Shown: one piece after another, positions 1 to 8,446 of the stretch
Layout: every line of letters begins with the position of its first letter
Numbering within the stretch: position 1 is the stretch's first letter
Source of the DNA: Nitrospirales bacterium
GTDB lineage: Bacteria > Nitrospirota > Nitrospiria > Nitrospirales > UBA8639
Reading direction: 5' to 3'
DNA length: 44,825 bases
NCBI GenBank assembly: GCA_029261235.1
Contig: JAJDBS010000191.1
Coordinates: 1 to 44,825 of the forward strand
The notes under the pieces: generated by a model
The model's database searches: none
What the model was told of the DNA's origin: nothing
The model's input: only the letters and a program-made list of their open reading frames with translations
Translations under genes and position numbers: made by a program

Positions 1-1
1 T

Positions 2-1354
2 TTGGAGTTGAGTGGTGATGGCAAAGCCACCATCCGGCAAGTGAAAGACGCATTCTATGTGTTAGAAGATGGCTCCTTTGAGAAGACAAAATTCATGTCT
101 TGTATGAGCCGTATGGAATGGGGGGGTATTGATTATTTGCCGGTTGTGGAATTGTTTTTATCATTGCTGCCTGGCACGGGGAGCGCCACCTTCGAGTTGA
201 TCCGTGGATTGTATGATGATCAGCAGATGCGGACTCCTGTTTCATTGCGGTATCGAGGAATTCCTGCCTATCCATCAATCGGGGCATTTCGATTATTTAG
301 TGCATTTTTTACCCCTTCCATGCAAACAGCTGAGGTACCGCAAGATGTTTTTTTAGACATCAATCGGTCTCATGAAGTGGCATGGATGCCTTCACCGGGA
401 TATCCTGTCCGGCACTTTGATGAACAACAGAGGATGACTGTCACGACTCATCATCACAAGATTCAAAAAGTCACATTCTGGGATGATACAAGTGGATTGG
501 CCTATCTCCCGACAACATCATCTGGTGAATCAAAAGTTGATGGGCGGGGAGTCCACATTATTGGCAAAAAACTGCAGCTGTATGATGGGGAGCATCAGCA
601 GATTATGAACGTGGAGGATTCGTGGCAACTTTCGGCGCTTGAGGCTCCCCGCGAATGGATCATTCCTTCAACGTCGTGGCGTGAGTGTTTTCCGCAAGGC
701 CCACCAACACTGAATCCGGAAGAAGCCTTTTCTGCGGTCTTACTCTACCCAGACGATTCACGCATTATTGGTGAAAAAGAAAGCCAACCTTTTATTTTCG
801 ATTACCTGGATGATTTCCTTGAAGAACAAATCGAGTTGCGACGATTCAGGGAAATGGCTGATCACATATTGTTGGCACGATGTGAGGCAAGCCTAGGGGC
901 TTGTCTGAAGTACGGGCGCCCGCAATCGTACACCATTTGGTATGAGTGGCCAGCCTTTGCCCAAAAACACGCACAACACATTTGGAATACCTTAAATCGA
1001 AATAACACGTTAGCCTGGCTACCGAATTTCCAATTTTCCTTTGTGAATCAACAGGTCATGACTAAAACCTATTCGCCTTTTGATTGGATGAATGTGTGGA
1101 TCCCATTTGCTAGCTACGACGATGAGCAAGAATTGCGGCAATGGAGTTGGTTCCTTGCCAATCATCTCATTCCTGGCGGGATTGCATGTGTGGCAGGCCC
1201 AGAGGTGATGGGACAGTTGTTTCAAAAAGATGGATTTTCTGTGGTACATGCAGAGCCTGGGGAATCGTTACCAACCTTCAAAATACATCAAGCCATTCTT
1301 CAGGCTGGACAGCTTCACCCTGGACTGATGGTTTGGATCATTCAACAGTCTTGA
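2..1354 (+). CDS. Unknown protein, probably 5'-truncated by the window edge
   Basis: An open frame of 450 codons runs from the first bases of the window to TGA at 1352-1354. The only start-like codon near the edge is a TTG at position 2, with no room to see a ribosome binding site, so the true start is probably upstream. I do not recognise the family. The C-terminal part (about residues 355-450) has the layout of the end of a class I methyltransferase fold: an FDWMNVWIPFAS strand, a helix, then LIPGGIACVAGP, which resembles the usual L-x-PGG turn, but no glycine-rich SAM motif is visible upstream, so this is weak. There is no signal peptide or membrane segment in the visible part. It ends 51 bases before the next gene and reads in the same direction. 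Confidence 0.75.
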   Translation: MELSGDGKATIRQVKDAFYVLEDGSFEKTKFMSCMSRMEWGGIDYLPVVELFLSLLPGTGSATFELIRGLYDDQQMRTPVSLRYRGIPAYPSIGAFRLFSAFFTPSMQTAEVPQDVFLDINRSHEVAWMPSPGYPVRHFDEQQRMTVTTHHHKIQKVTFWDDTSGLAYLPTTSSGESKVDGRGVHIIGKKLQLYDGEHQQIMNVEDSWQLSALEAPREWIIPSTSWRECFPQGPPTLNPEEAFSAVLLYPDDSRIIGEKESQPFIFDYLDDFLEEQIELRRFREMADHILLARCEASLGACLKYGRPQSYTIWYEWPAFAQKHAQHIWNTLNRNNTLAWLPNFQFSFVNQQVMTKTYSPFDWMNVWIPFASYDDEQELRQWSWFLANHLIPGGIACVAGPEVMGQLFQKDGFSVVHAEPGESLPTFKIHQAILQAGQLHPGLMVWIIQQS

Positions 1355-1405
1355 AATTTGTTTCTTGACAAATTCAGAAGACATGTATCTGCAGGAGGCA
1401 TGGTG

Positions 1406-1705
1406 ATGAACGATCAAGAAAAGCAGTTAGTGGTCATGGCCCATGCTCTCGCGCATCAAGAAAACGAAATCCAATATCTCAAGGCCTTACTTGTCGAAAA
1501 AATGAACATGAAAATCGAAGAATTTCAGCAAGAACAAGACGATTTTTGGGCAAAGAGCAAGCATTACCGAATCCATGAAACCATCAAAAAGCTGCAAGCC
1601 CTGCATCAAGAGATGGAATCCCTTCCCGAGAATGTCGATCTAGACATGTATCGTGATCATCTTCGCTGGCCAAGCGATCCACCCGAAGAGCCTCCTTCAG
1701 TATGA
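1406..1705 (+). CDS. Small charged coiled-coil protein of unknown function
   Basis: A 99-residue protein. I place the start at ATG 1406 because AGGAGG at 1393-1398 lies 7 bases upstream; the ATG at 1400 would be only 1 base from it, and the in-frame TTG at 1358 has no such site. The protein is rich in Glu, Gln, Lys and His with heptad-like leucines (QYLKALLVEKMNMK, IKKLQALHQEMESL), which suggests a helical coiled coil, and ends in a Pro-rich tail (SDPPEEPPSV). It has no Cys, signal peptide or membrane segment. It closes the two-gene unknown block ahead of the pyr promoter. I do not recognise a family; an adaptor or structural role would be a guess. Confidence 0.7.
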   Translation: MNDQEKQLVVMAHALAHQENEIQYLKALLVEKMNMKIEEFQQEQDDFWAKSKHYRIHETIKKLQALHQEMESLPENVDLDMYRDHLRWPSDPPEEPPSV

Positions 1706-1763
1706 AGGTTCTCTTTGGCTGCTCGAAGGGTACAGCAAGATTGGTAGCCACAGTGACTGACCC

Positions 1764-1792
1764 TTGACAGAAAGACACGTCGTGAATAGGAT
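1764..1792 (+). promoter_or_regulatory. Sigma-70-type promoter of the pyr operon
   Basis: TTGACA at 1764-1769 is a perfect -35 box and TAGGAT at 1787-1792 matches four of six bases of TATAAT, with the ideal 17-base spacer. Transcription should begin near 1799-1800, which puts the PyrR-binding hairpin at the very 5' end of the message. It lies downstream of the stop of the 99-residue gene and upstream of pyrR. Confidence 0.75.
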
Positions 1793-1799
1793 GTATAAA

Positions 1800-2506
<707 letters not shown>

Positions 2507-2514
2507 CAACACCT

Positions 2515-3435
2515 ATGGCCTTGAGCAGAAAAGATCTCCTCTCGATTGATGACTTATCAGTTGAAGAAATCGAACTCATATTGACGACGGCAGAGTCGCT
2601 GAAAGAAGTCAGTGGACGAGATATCAAAAAAGTTCCTGCTTTACGAGGAAAAACCATCGTCAATTTATTTTTTGAGCCCAGCACTCGAACTCGAACCTCT
2701 TTTGAATTAGCGGCGAAACGGTTGAGTGCAGATGTCATTAATTTTTCTCCATCCACCAGTAGTATCGTGAAAGGGGAAACCCTCATTGACACCGCACGAA
2801 ATATTGAGTCGATGCAAGCCGATATTATTGTCCTGCGGCATTCTTCGCCTGGTGCTGCCGAACATTTAGCTCGCTTTGTTCAATCGTCGGTGATTAATGC
2901 CGGAGATGGTTGGCATGAACATCCCACACAAGCTCTGTTAGACCTCTATACGATTAAGGAAAAAAAGGAAAAGATCGAAGGTTTAACGATTGTGATTGTC
3001 GGGGATATCGCGCATAGCCGTGTGGCACGATCAAATATTGCGATCTTAAACAAATTGGGTGCTCAGGTACGGGTCGTGGCGCCACCAACGATGCTACCGT
3101 CATGCGTCGAACGGCTTGGTGTCAGTGTATTTTACCGTTTTGAGGACGCGTTGATCGGCGCCGATGCGATTATGATGTTGCGGCTACAACGAGAACGGCT
3201 TGGGCAAGCCTTACTCCCTAGCTTGAGAGAATATGCCACATTATTTTGCCTGACTGCCGCGCGGCTCAAATTAGCCAAACCAGAAGCCATTGTCATGCAT
3301 CCAGGTCCATTGAATCGAGGCATTGAAATATCACCTGAAGTGGCCGATAGTTCTGCCGCAGTCATCTTAGATCAAGTCACGAATGGTGTGTCGGTGCGGA
3401 TGGCCTTAATGTATTTACTATCAGGGTCCGCTTAA
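2515..3435 (+). CDS. pyrB: Aspartate carbamoyltransferase, catalytic subunit
   Basis: 306 residues, the usual length. It joins carbamoyl phosphate and aspartate to give carbamoyl aspartate, the first committed step of pyrimidine synthesis, in the cytoplasm. The carbamoyl phosphate loop FFEPSTRTRTSFE (about 52-64), the HEHPTQALLDLYTI segment, and MHPGPLNRGIE near the C-terminus are all intact. The ATG at 2515 lies 8 bases after the pyrR stop, without a strong ribosome binding site, so coupled translation is likely. No pyrI regulatory subunit is present in the window. Dihydroorotase follows 20 bases later; in several bacteria these two enzymes form a complex, which would be compatible with this pair. 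Confidence 0.97.
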   Translation: MALSRKDLLSIDDLSVEEIELILTTAESLKEVSGRDIKKVPALRGKTIVNLFFEPSTRTRTSFELAAKRLSADVINFSPSTSSIVKGETLIDTARNIESMQADIIVLRHSSPGAAEHLARFVQSSVINAGDGWHEHPTQALLDLYTIKEKKEKIEGLTIVIVGDIAHSRVARSNIAILNKLGAQVRVVAPPTMLPSCVERLGVSVFYRFEDALIGADAIMMLRLQRERLGQALLPSLREYATLFCLTAARLKLAKPEAIVMHPGPLNRGIEISPEVADSSAAVILDQVTNGVSVRMALMYLLSGSA

Positions 3436-3455
3436 CAGAGAGAGAAAGAGAAACT

Positions 3456-4775
3456 ATGAATGAAGCCTCATTAAATCAAGTCTCACCCAAAACTGTTTGT
3501 ATTCAGGGTGGGACCGTTATTGATCCTGGTCACGTGAATGGCCGAGCTGATGTGCTGATTCAGGACGGAAAAATTGTTGAAGTGGGCTATCCACTTAAGA
3601 GTGCTGTTGCACAGAATGACTCTGTCACCTTACTTGATGCCAGCGGTTGGATTGTCGCTCCTGGACTCGTTGATCTTCATTGTCACTTACGCGAACCTGG
3701 GTTTGAGTATAAGGAAACGATTCAAACCGGTTCAGCCTCTGCGGTCGCGGGAGGATTTACCTCAATCTGTGCGATGCCCAACACGCAGCCAGTTAATGAT
3801 AACGCCGCGATTACCCAATTTATGTTGACCAAAGGCAAAGAGGCCGGGAAGGCCAGGATTTTTCCCATTGGGGCCATTACAAAAAACTCAGATGGTGAAG
3901 AATTAGCGAACATTGGTGAACTCGTGGCAGCGGGCTGTGTGGCAATTTCCGATGATGGACGACCGGTCATGAACAGTTTAGTCATGCGTCGCGCATTGGA
4001 GTATGCCAAAGCTTTTGGTGTGCCAGTGGTTGATCACTGTGAAGATCTTCATCTGACAGATGGCGGCTGTATGAACGAAGGCGCGGTGTCCACTGAATTA
4101 GGTATGCCAGGAATTCCTGATGCCTCGGAAGAAGTGATGGTCGCTCGCAATCTTGCCTTAGCCGATCTCACAGGCGTCTGTGTGCATTTGGCGCATTTAA
4201 GCACCGCACGTTCTGTTGAACTCGTGCGTCATGCGAAGGCTCAAGGCCTTCCGGTCAGTGCCGAAGTCTGTCCTCATCATTTCTCTATTACTGAAGAAGC
4301 CGTCCGAGGCTACAAGGCCAATGCAAAAATGAATCCCCCTCTTCGAACTGATGAAGATATGCAAGCTCTGAGGCAAGGGTTAGTTGATGGAACCATTGAT
4401 GTGATTGCCACTGATCATGCTCCGCATGCACTTCAGGAAAAACAATTGGAATTTGATACCGCGCCCTTTGGCATCGTTGGGTTTGAGACGGCCTTGCCAC
4501 TGACGCTTCAACTTGTGCATGACGGCACCTTGTCTATGGAGCAGGCACTTGATAAGTTGACTCGTGCTCCAGCTCAATTATTTCATCTTCCGGTGGGCTC
4601 ATTGACGCCAGGAAGTTTGGCCGATGTTGTGATTTTCGATGCACAAGAAGAGTGGGTGGTCGACCCTGAACAATTTCAATCAAAAAGCCGTAATACTCCT
4701 TTTGGTGGCATGGCAGTGAAGGGGAGAGTCAAGATGACCTTGGTTGACGGTCGATTGGTTTATGATGCTCGCTAG
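3456..4775 (+). CDS. pyrC: Dihydroorotase
   Basis: 439 residues, the length of the multifunctional/PyrC-type (type I) dihydroorotases of the amidohydrolase superfamily. It closes carbamoyl aspartate to dihydroorotate. The metal-binding set is visible: the HxH pair in VDLHCHLREPG (His75 and His77), VVDHCED, VHLAHLSTARS, and the catalytic Asp in IDVIATDHAPH. The start at ATG 3456 follows GAGAGAAAGAG, a purine-rich site. It lies in the order pyrR-pyrB-pyrC. The stop is 3 bases before the next start, so the membrane protein gene downstream is in the same transcription unit. Confidence 0.97.
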   Translation: MNEASLNQVSPKTVCIQGGTVIDPGHVNGRADVLIQDGKIVEVGYPLKSAVAQNDSVTLLDASGWIVAPGLVDLHCHLREPGFEYKETIQTGSASAVAGGFTSICAMPNTQPVNDNAAITQFMLTKGKEAGKARIFPIGAITKNSDGEELANIGELVAAGCVAISDDGRPVMNSLVMRRALEYAKAFGVPVVDHCEDLHLTDGGCMNEGAVSTELGMPGIPDASEEVMVARNLALADLTGVCVHLAHLSTARSVELVRHAKAQGLPVSAEVCPHHFSITEEAVRGYKANAKMNPPLRTDEDMQALRQGLVDGTIDVIATDHAPHALQEKQLEFDTAPFGIVGFETALPLTLQLVHDGTLSMEQALDKLTRAPAQLFHLPVGSLTPGSLADVVIFDAQEEWVVDPEQFQSKSRNTPFGGMAVKGRVKMTLVDGRLVYDAR

Positions 4776-4778
4776 CCT

Positions 4779-5312
4779 ATGGAAAAGAAGCATGTGAATT
4801 GGGGAACGATAGGATTTTTTGTGGAGATGTGTGCCCTGACCTTATGGGTAGGCGGATTAATTGTTATTATTGCCGTGGTGATCCCGGCAGTCTTTAATTC
4901 TTTCGGGATGGAGCCAGCCGGGCGTTTCTTACGTCGAGTGTTTGATGGGTATGGATATTTGAACGTTGGAATTTTATGTGTGCTGAGCCTTGTGGCATTT
5001 GTGCGTGCTCGCACTTATGGACAAGATTCGACTGTGTTGTTTTCGGTAACCGCAGGTGAATGGTGGCTACTTGGAGGCATGTTGCTCGTCACAGTGGGCA
5101 TTCTAGGAATCTTAGGACCTCAAGCGGTGGCCTTACAGGAAGAGGCGTTTGAAGCTATTTCCAAAGAACAAAAGGAATTGGCGTATTCACAATTCTTTCG
5201 TTTGCATATGATTGTTCGAGCATTACATCTGATCAATGTTGGTCTGGCCTTTTCTTTGTTTATTTTGAAGCTACGAAAGATTCTTGTTCTTCGCCTTGCG
5301 AATGCCTCCTGA
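4779..5312 (+). CDS. DUF4149-like integral membrane protein
   Basis: 177 residues with four hydrophobic helices (about 10-32, 57-74, 90-112 and 146-166). The pattern, with LTLWVGGLIVIIAVVIPAVF in the first helix and FFRLHMIVRALHLINVGLAF in the last, resembles the DUF4149/TMEM205-like family, whose function is not established. The start ATG lies 3 bases after the pyrC stop. Its place between pyrC and carA makes it co-transcribed with pyrimidine genes, but that does not show a role in pyrimidine transport. Family assignment is by pattern only. Confidence 0.8.
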   Translation: MEKKHVNWGTIGFFVEMCALTLWVGGLIVIIAVVIPAVFNSFGMEPAGRFLRRVFDGYGYLNVGILCVLSLVAFVRARTYGQDSTVLFSVTAGEWWLLGGMLLVTVGILGILGPQAVALQEEAFEAISKEQKELAYSQFFRLHMIVRALHLINVGLAFSLFILKLRKILVLRLANAS

Positions 5313-5371
5313 GTTATTTTTTTTGCACAACGAGAAGGCTCTATGAAACGAAAGAAACATGAGGTGAGTTT

Positions 5372-6559
5372 GTGAAGCCGGCAATGCTGACGTTAGCTGA
5401 CGGTACCGTGTTTAGAGGGCAAGCGCTCGGGTTCGAAGGCGAGACCGTTGGTGAATTAGTTTTTAATACGGCGATGACTGGTTATCAAGAGATTTTGACT
5501 GATCCATCCTACAAAGGACAGATCGTCCTAATGACGAGTACGCAAATAGGCAACTATGGCGTGACTCCTGAAGATAATGAATCGCGTCGCGTCTGGGCTG
5601 AAGGCTTTATTGTGCGTGAGGCTTCCAATCGGATGAGTAATTGGCGAGGGCAGCAACCCTTTGACGAGTATTTACTCGAGCAGAAGATTGTGAGTATTCA
5701 AGGAATTGATACCCGTGCGCTCACGAGTCATCTTCGAGAGAAGGGCTCGCAAATGGGAGTCATTTCGCATGTCGATCTGGATGAAGCGTCACTCCATGCG
5801 AAAGCTCAGGCTGCACCGTCCATTGTTGGTCGAGATTTGGTTCACGAAGTGACATGTGATGCTCCCTATCAATGGTCAAAAGGAAGCACACCTCTCTGCT
5901 CTGATCAGAATGGTTGCACAACGCGAGAAGCGACAGCATCGGCTGCGTATAAAGTTGTGGTGATGGATTTTGGAGTCAAACATCATATACTCCGTAGTTT
6001 GGTGGATGTCGGGTGTGACGTCCATGTTGTACCAGCCTCCACAAGTGCAGACGACATTCGTCAGCAGCAACCTGATGGGCTGTTTTTATCGAATGGTCCT
6101 GGAGATCCTGAAGGCGTCCCGTATGCTGTGGAAACGGTGAAGGCCTTATTGGGCTGGAAGCCTGTCTTTGGTATCTGCTTGGGGCATCAAGTCTTGGGGT
6201 TGGCTTTGGGTCTGAAGACTCATAAATTACCATTCGGACATCATGGGGCCAATCATCCGGTGATGGATCTTCGAACAAGAAAAATCGAGATCACGTCTCA
6301 GAACCATAACTTTGCGGTTGACCTTCCTCACAAAGAATCAGAGACATCACTTGGGGCAGCTGAACCGTTTGACACATCAATTGGCAGAATGTCCGTGACT
6401 CATCGAAGTCTGAATGATGGATGTTGCGAAGGAATAGTTGGACTTGATAGTCCTGTTCTCTCCATTCAATATCATCCAGAAGCTTCGCCTGGTCCGCATG
6501 ATTCATCCTATCTCTTTCAGCAATTTATTGACATGATGCAAAAGGTACGAAATGACTAA
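5372..6559 (+). CDS. carA: Carbamoyl-phosphate synthase, small (glutaminase) subunit
   Basis: 395 residues, close to the usual 380-400. It hydrolyses glutamine and passes ammonia to CarB to make carbamoyl phosphate for pyrimidines and arginine. The N-terminal CarA-specific domain (GYQEILTDPSYKGQ) is followed by a class I glutamine amidotransferase domain with the nucleophile in GICLGHQ (Cys269) and the His/Glu pair in QYHPEASPGPHD. The start is GTG 5372 with GAGGTGA about 5 bases upstream; the ATG at 5384 would cut the conserved N-terminus. A ten-codon frame (5343-5375) ends across this GTG. The next gene, sppA, overlaps its end by 8 bases. Confidence 0.97.
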   Translation: MKPAMLTLADGTVFRGQALGFEGETVGELVFNTAMTGYQEILTDPSYKGQIVLMTSTQIGNYGVTPEDNESRRVWAEGFIVREASNRMSNWRGQQPFDEYLLEQKIVSIQGIDTRALTSHLREKGSQMGVISHVDLDEASLHAKAQAAPSIVGRDLVHEVTCDAPYQWSKGSTPLCSDQNGCTTREATASAAYKVVVMDFGVKHHILRSLVDVGCDVHVVPASTSADDIRQQQPDGLFLSNGPGDPEGVPYAVETVKALLGWKPVFGICLGHQVLGLALGLKTHKLPFGHHGANHPVMDLRTRKIEITSQNHNFAVDLPHKESETSLGAAEPFDTSIGRMSVTHRSLNDGCCEGIVGLDSPVLSIQYHPEASPGPHDSSYLFQQFIDMMQKVRND

Positions 6560-7517
6560 TTCAATTCGTTGGACACTGCTTCTCCTTTTCTTTGTCAATG
6601 GATGTATTCATGTGGATCTGTTCTCAGGTGGAAACGCGTTGCAGGAAACGAAGATTTCCGGTGAAGGCTCTGACAAAATCTTGCTAATCGATATTTCAGG
6701 GGCGTTATCGACGAGTCAAGAGTCCGGATTTTTTTCTGAACCAAGTCTTCCGGCTCGTCTCAAAGAAGAATTAACGATCGCTGAAAAAGACGACCAGATT
6801 AAAGCCATTATCCTACGTATCAATTCTCCTGGAGGAACCGTCACGTCTTCCGATATTCTGTATCACGAGTTGCAGGAATTCAAACGGAAACGAAAGGTGC
6901 CGATCATCACGTCCATTATGGATATCGGGGCTTCCGGTGGTTATTACGTGGCGATGGCCTCTGACTACATTTTCGCACATCCTTCGACGATCACAGGAAG
7001 CATTGGTGTGATCATGCTCACGCTGAACGCGAAAGGATTGCTTGAAAAAGTTGGCATCCAACCAGCGGCGATCGTTTCGGGCCCCAATAAATCTATGGGA
7101 TCGCCGTTTCGTGCCATGAAGGATAACGAACGTGCCATTTTTCAAGATGTGATCAATCGCCTGTACGAACGTTTTCTTACGGTGGTACAAGAAGGACGAC
7201 CCAATTTGTCCGCTACTGAAATTCGAGACTTGGCCGATGGCCGCATCTATACGGCTGACCTTGCGAAGGCTGCAGGTTTAATTGATGAGATCGGCTATCT
7301 CGACGATGCCATTGCACAAGCTAAAAAACATGCCAAGCTCACTGAGGCACAAGTCGTCACGTACACCCGTCGCAGCCCAGAGAATCACCACAATATTTAT
7401 TCTCAATTTAAGCCACCGACAGTAGGGCCGTTAGGGTTTCCGCAAATTAATACGAAGACGGTGCTTGGCGCTTTACACAGTGGAGCTCCTCATATGATGT
7501 ATATGTGGATGCCTTGA
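6552..7517 (+). CDS. sppA: Signal peptide peptidase SppA (S49 family), likely lipoprotein
   Basis: 321 residues, the short single-domain SppA type seen in many bacteria and archaea. The family degrades leftover signal peptides at the membrane. The catalytic Ser lies in DIGASGGYYVAMA (Ser128) and the likely general-base Lys in VSGPNKSMGSPFR (Lys180). The N-terminus has a short hydrophobic stretch ending in FVNGC (Cys18), compatible with a lipobox, so it may be a lipoprotein instead of spanning the membrane. The start overlaps the last 8 bases of carA. A peptidase of the M48 family follows after 6 bases, giving an envelope-proteolysis pair inside the carA-carB interval. Confidence 0.93.
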   Translation: MTNSIRWTLLLLFFVNGCIHVDLFSGGNALQETKISGEGSDKILLIDISGALSTSQESGFFSEPSLPARLKEELTIAEKDDQIKAIILRINSPGGTVTSSDILYHELQEFKRKRKVPIITSIMDIGASGGYYVAMASDYIFAHPSTITGSIGVIMLTLNAKGLLEKVGIQPAAIVSGPNKSMGSPFRAMKDNERAIFQDVINRLYERFLTVVQEGRPNLSATEIRDLADGRIYTADLAKAAGLIDEIGYLDDAIAQAKKHAKLTEAQVVTYTRRSPENHHNIYSQFKPPTVGPLGFPQINTKTVLGALHSGAPHMMYMWMP

Positions 7518-7523
7518 ACGCCT

Positions 7524-8420
7524 ATGGGTCATGAAATGAAGCACCTCACACATTTCCATGGAAGATTTTTTGAACACAGAAACGTCACGCTATTCTTCTG
7601 TCTCGGGCTCTTGAGTATCGTTGCCGTGGCTTGTCAGAAAGCTCCAGGCACCGCGCGTGATCAATTAATTTATATTTCTGAAGAAAAAGAAATCGCGCTG
7701 GGTCTTTCAGCATTTCGCGAAGTCTTGAAGAATGCTCGTTTAAGTCAAGATCCAGAAATCACACTGATGGTGAATCGTGTTGGGCAACGTATTGCGAAGG
7801 GTGCCAATAAACCAGAATATGTCTGGGAGTTTGCTGTAATCGATGATGATGAACAGATTAATGCATTTGCGCTGCCAGGCGGAAAAGTCGCCATTTTCAC
7901 TGGAATATTAAAATTAACTAAAACCGAAGCTGGTTTAGCAACCGTCATGGCTCACGAGGTAGCCCATGCCCTTCAGCGCCATGGTGCTGAACGGTATAGT
8001 CGAGGTATCCTCGAACAAATTGGTCAAATTGGCGCCTTGGCTGGAGCCGCAGTTGGTGGGATTGATCCAGGTATCGCCATTGGAGCCATGAGTGCCTATG
8101 GCGTCGGCGTGGCCCTGCCGAATTCTCGCGAACAGGAAACGGAGGCTGATTTTATTGGCTTGCAACTCATGGCCAAAGCCGGATATGACCCACATGAAGC
8201 GGTTCCCTTCTGGGAACGGATGAGCGGATGCCCAAGGAAAATGATCGGGAAATTTTGTTTCCGTAGCCAAAATGCCGTTCCTGAATTTTTGTCGACGCAT
8301 CCGTCAGATGTGACACGAATCAATCAAATAGAATCATGGATACCGCAGGCGATGCGATATTATCAACCTGTTCCATCAAGTTCGACCATTGAGAGCAAAA
8401 CTGATCCTCTTATACAATAA
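7524..8420 (+). CDS. M48-family metallopeptidase, lipoprotein
   Basis: 298 residues. A zinc-binding HEXXH appears as AHEVAHALQRHG (His144 and His148), with the distal acidic ligand region in REQETEADFIG (about 203-211), as in M48 proteases of the BepA/YfgC and LoiP type, which act on envelope proteins. The N-terminus is hydrophobic and ends in VAVAC (Cys37), a fair lipobox, so the protein is probably lipid-anchored in the periplasm. No TPR tail is present, unlike full-length BepA. ATG 7536 is an alternative start that leaves the signal sequence intact. It sits 6 bases after sppA and 26 bases before carB. Confidence 0.92.
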   Translation: MGHEMKHLTHFHGRFFEHRNVTLFFCLGLLSIVAVACQKAPGTARDQLIYISEEKEIALGLSAFREVLKNARLSQDPEITLMVNRVGQRIAKGANKPEYVWEFAVIDDDEQINAFALPGGKVAIFTGILKLTKTEAGLATVMAHEVAHALQRHGAERYSRGILEQIGQIGALAGAAVGGIDPGIAIGAMSAYGVGVALPNSREQETEADFIGLQLMAKAGYDPHEAVPFWERMSGCPRKMIGKFCFRSQNAVPEFLSTHPSDVTRINQIESWIPQAMRYYQPVPSSSTIESKTDPLIQ

Positions 8421-8446
8421 TCTTGAAAATTACCTGAGAACATCAT

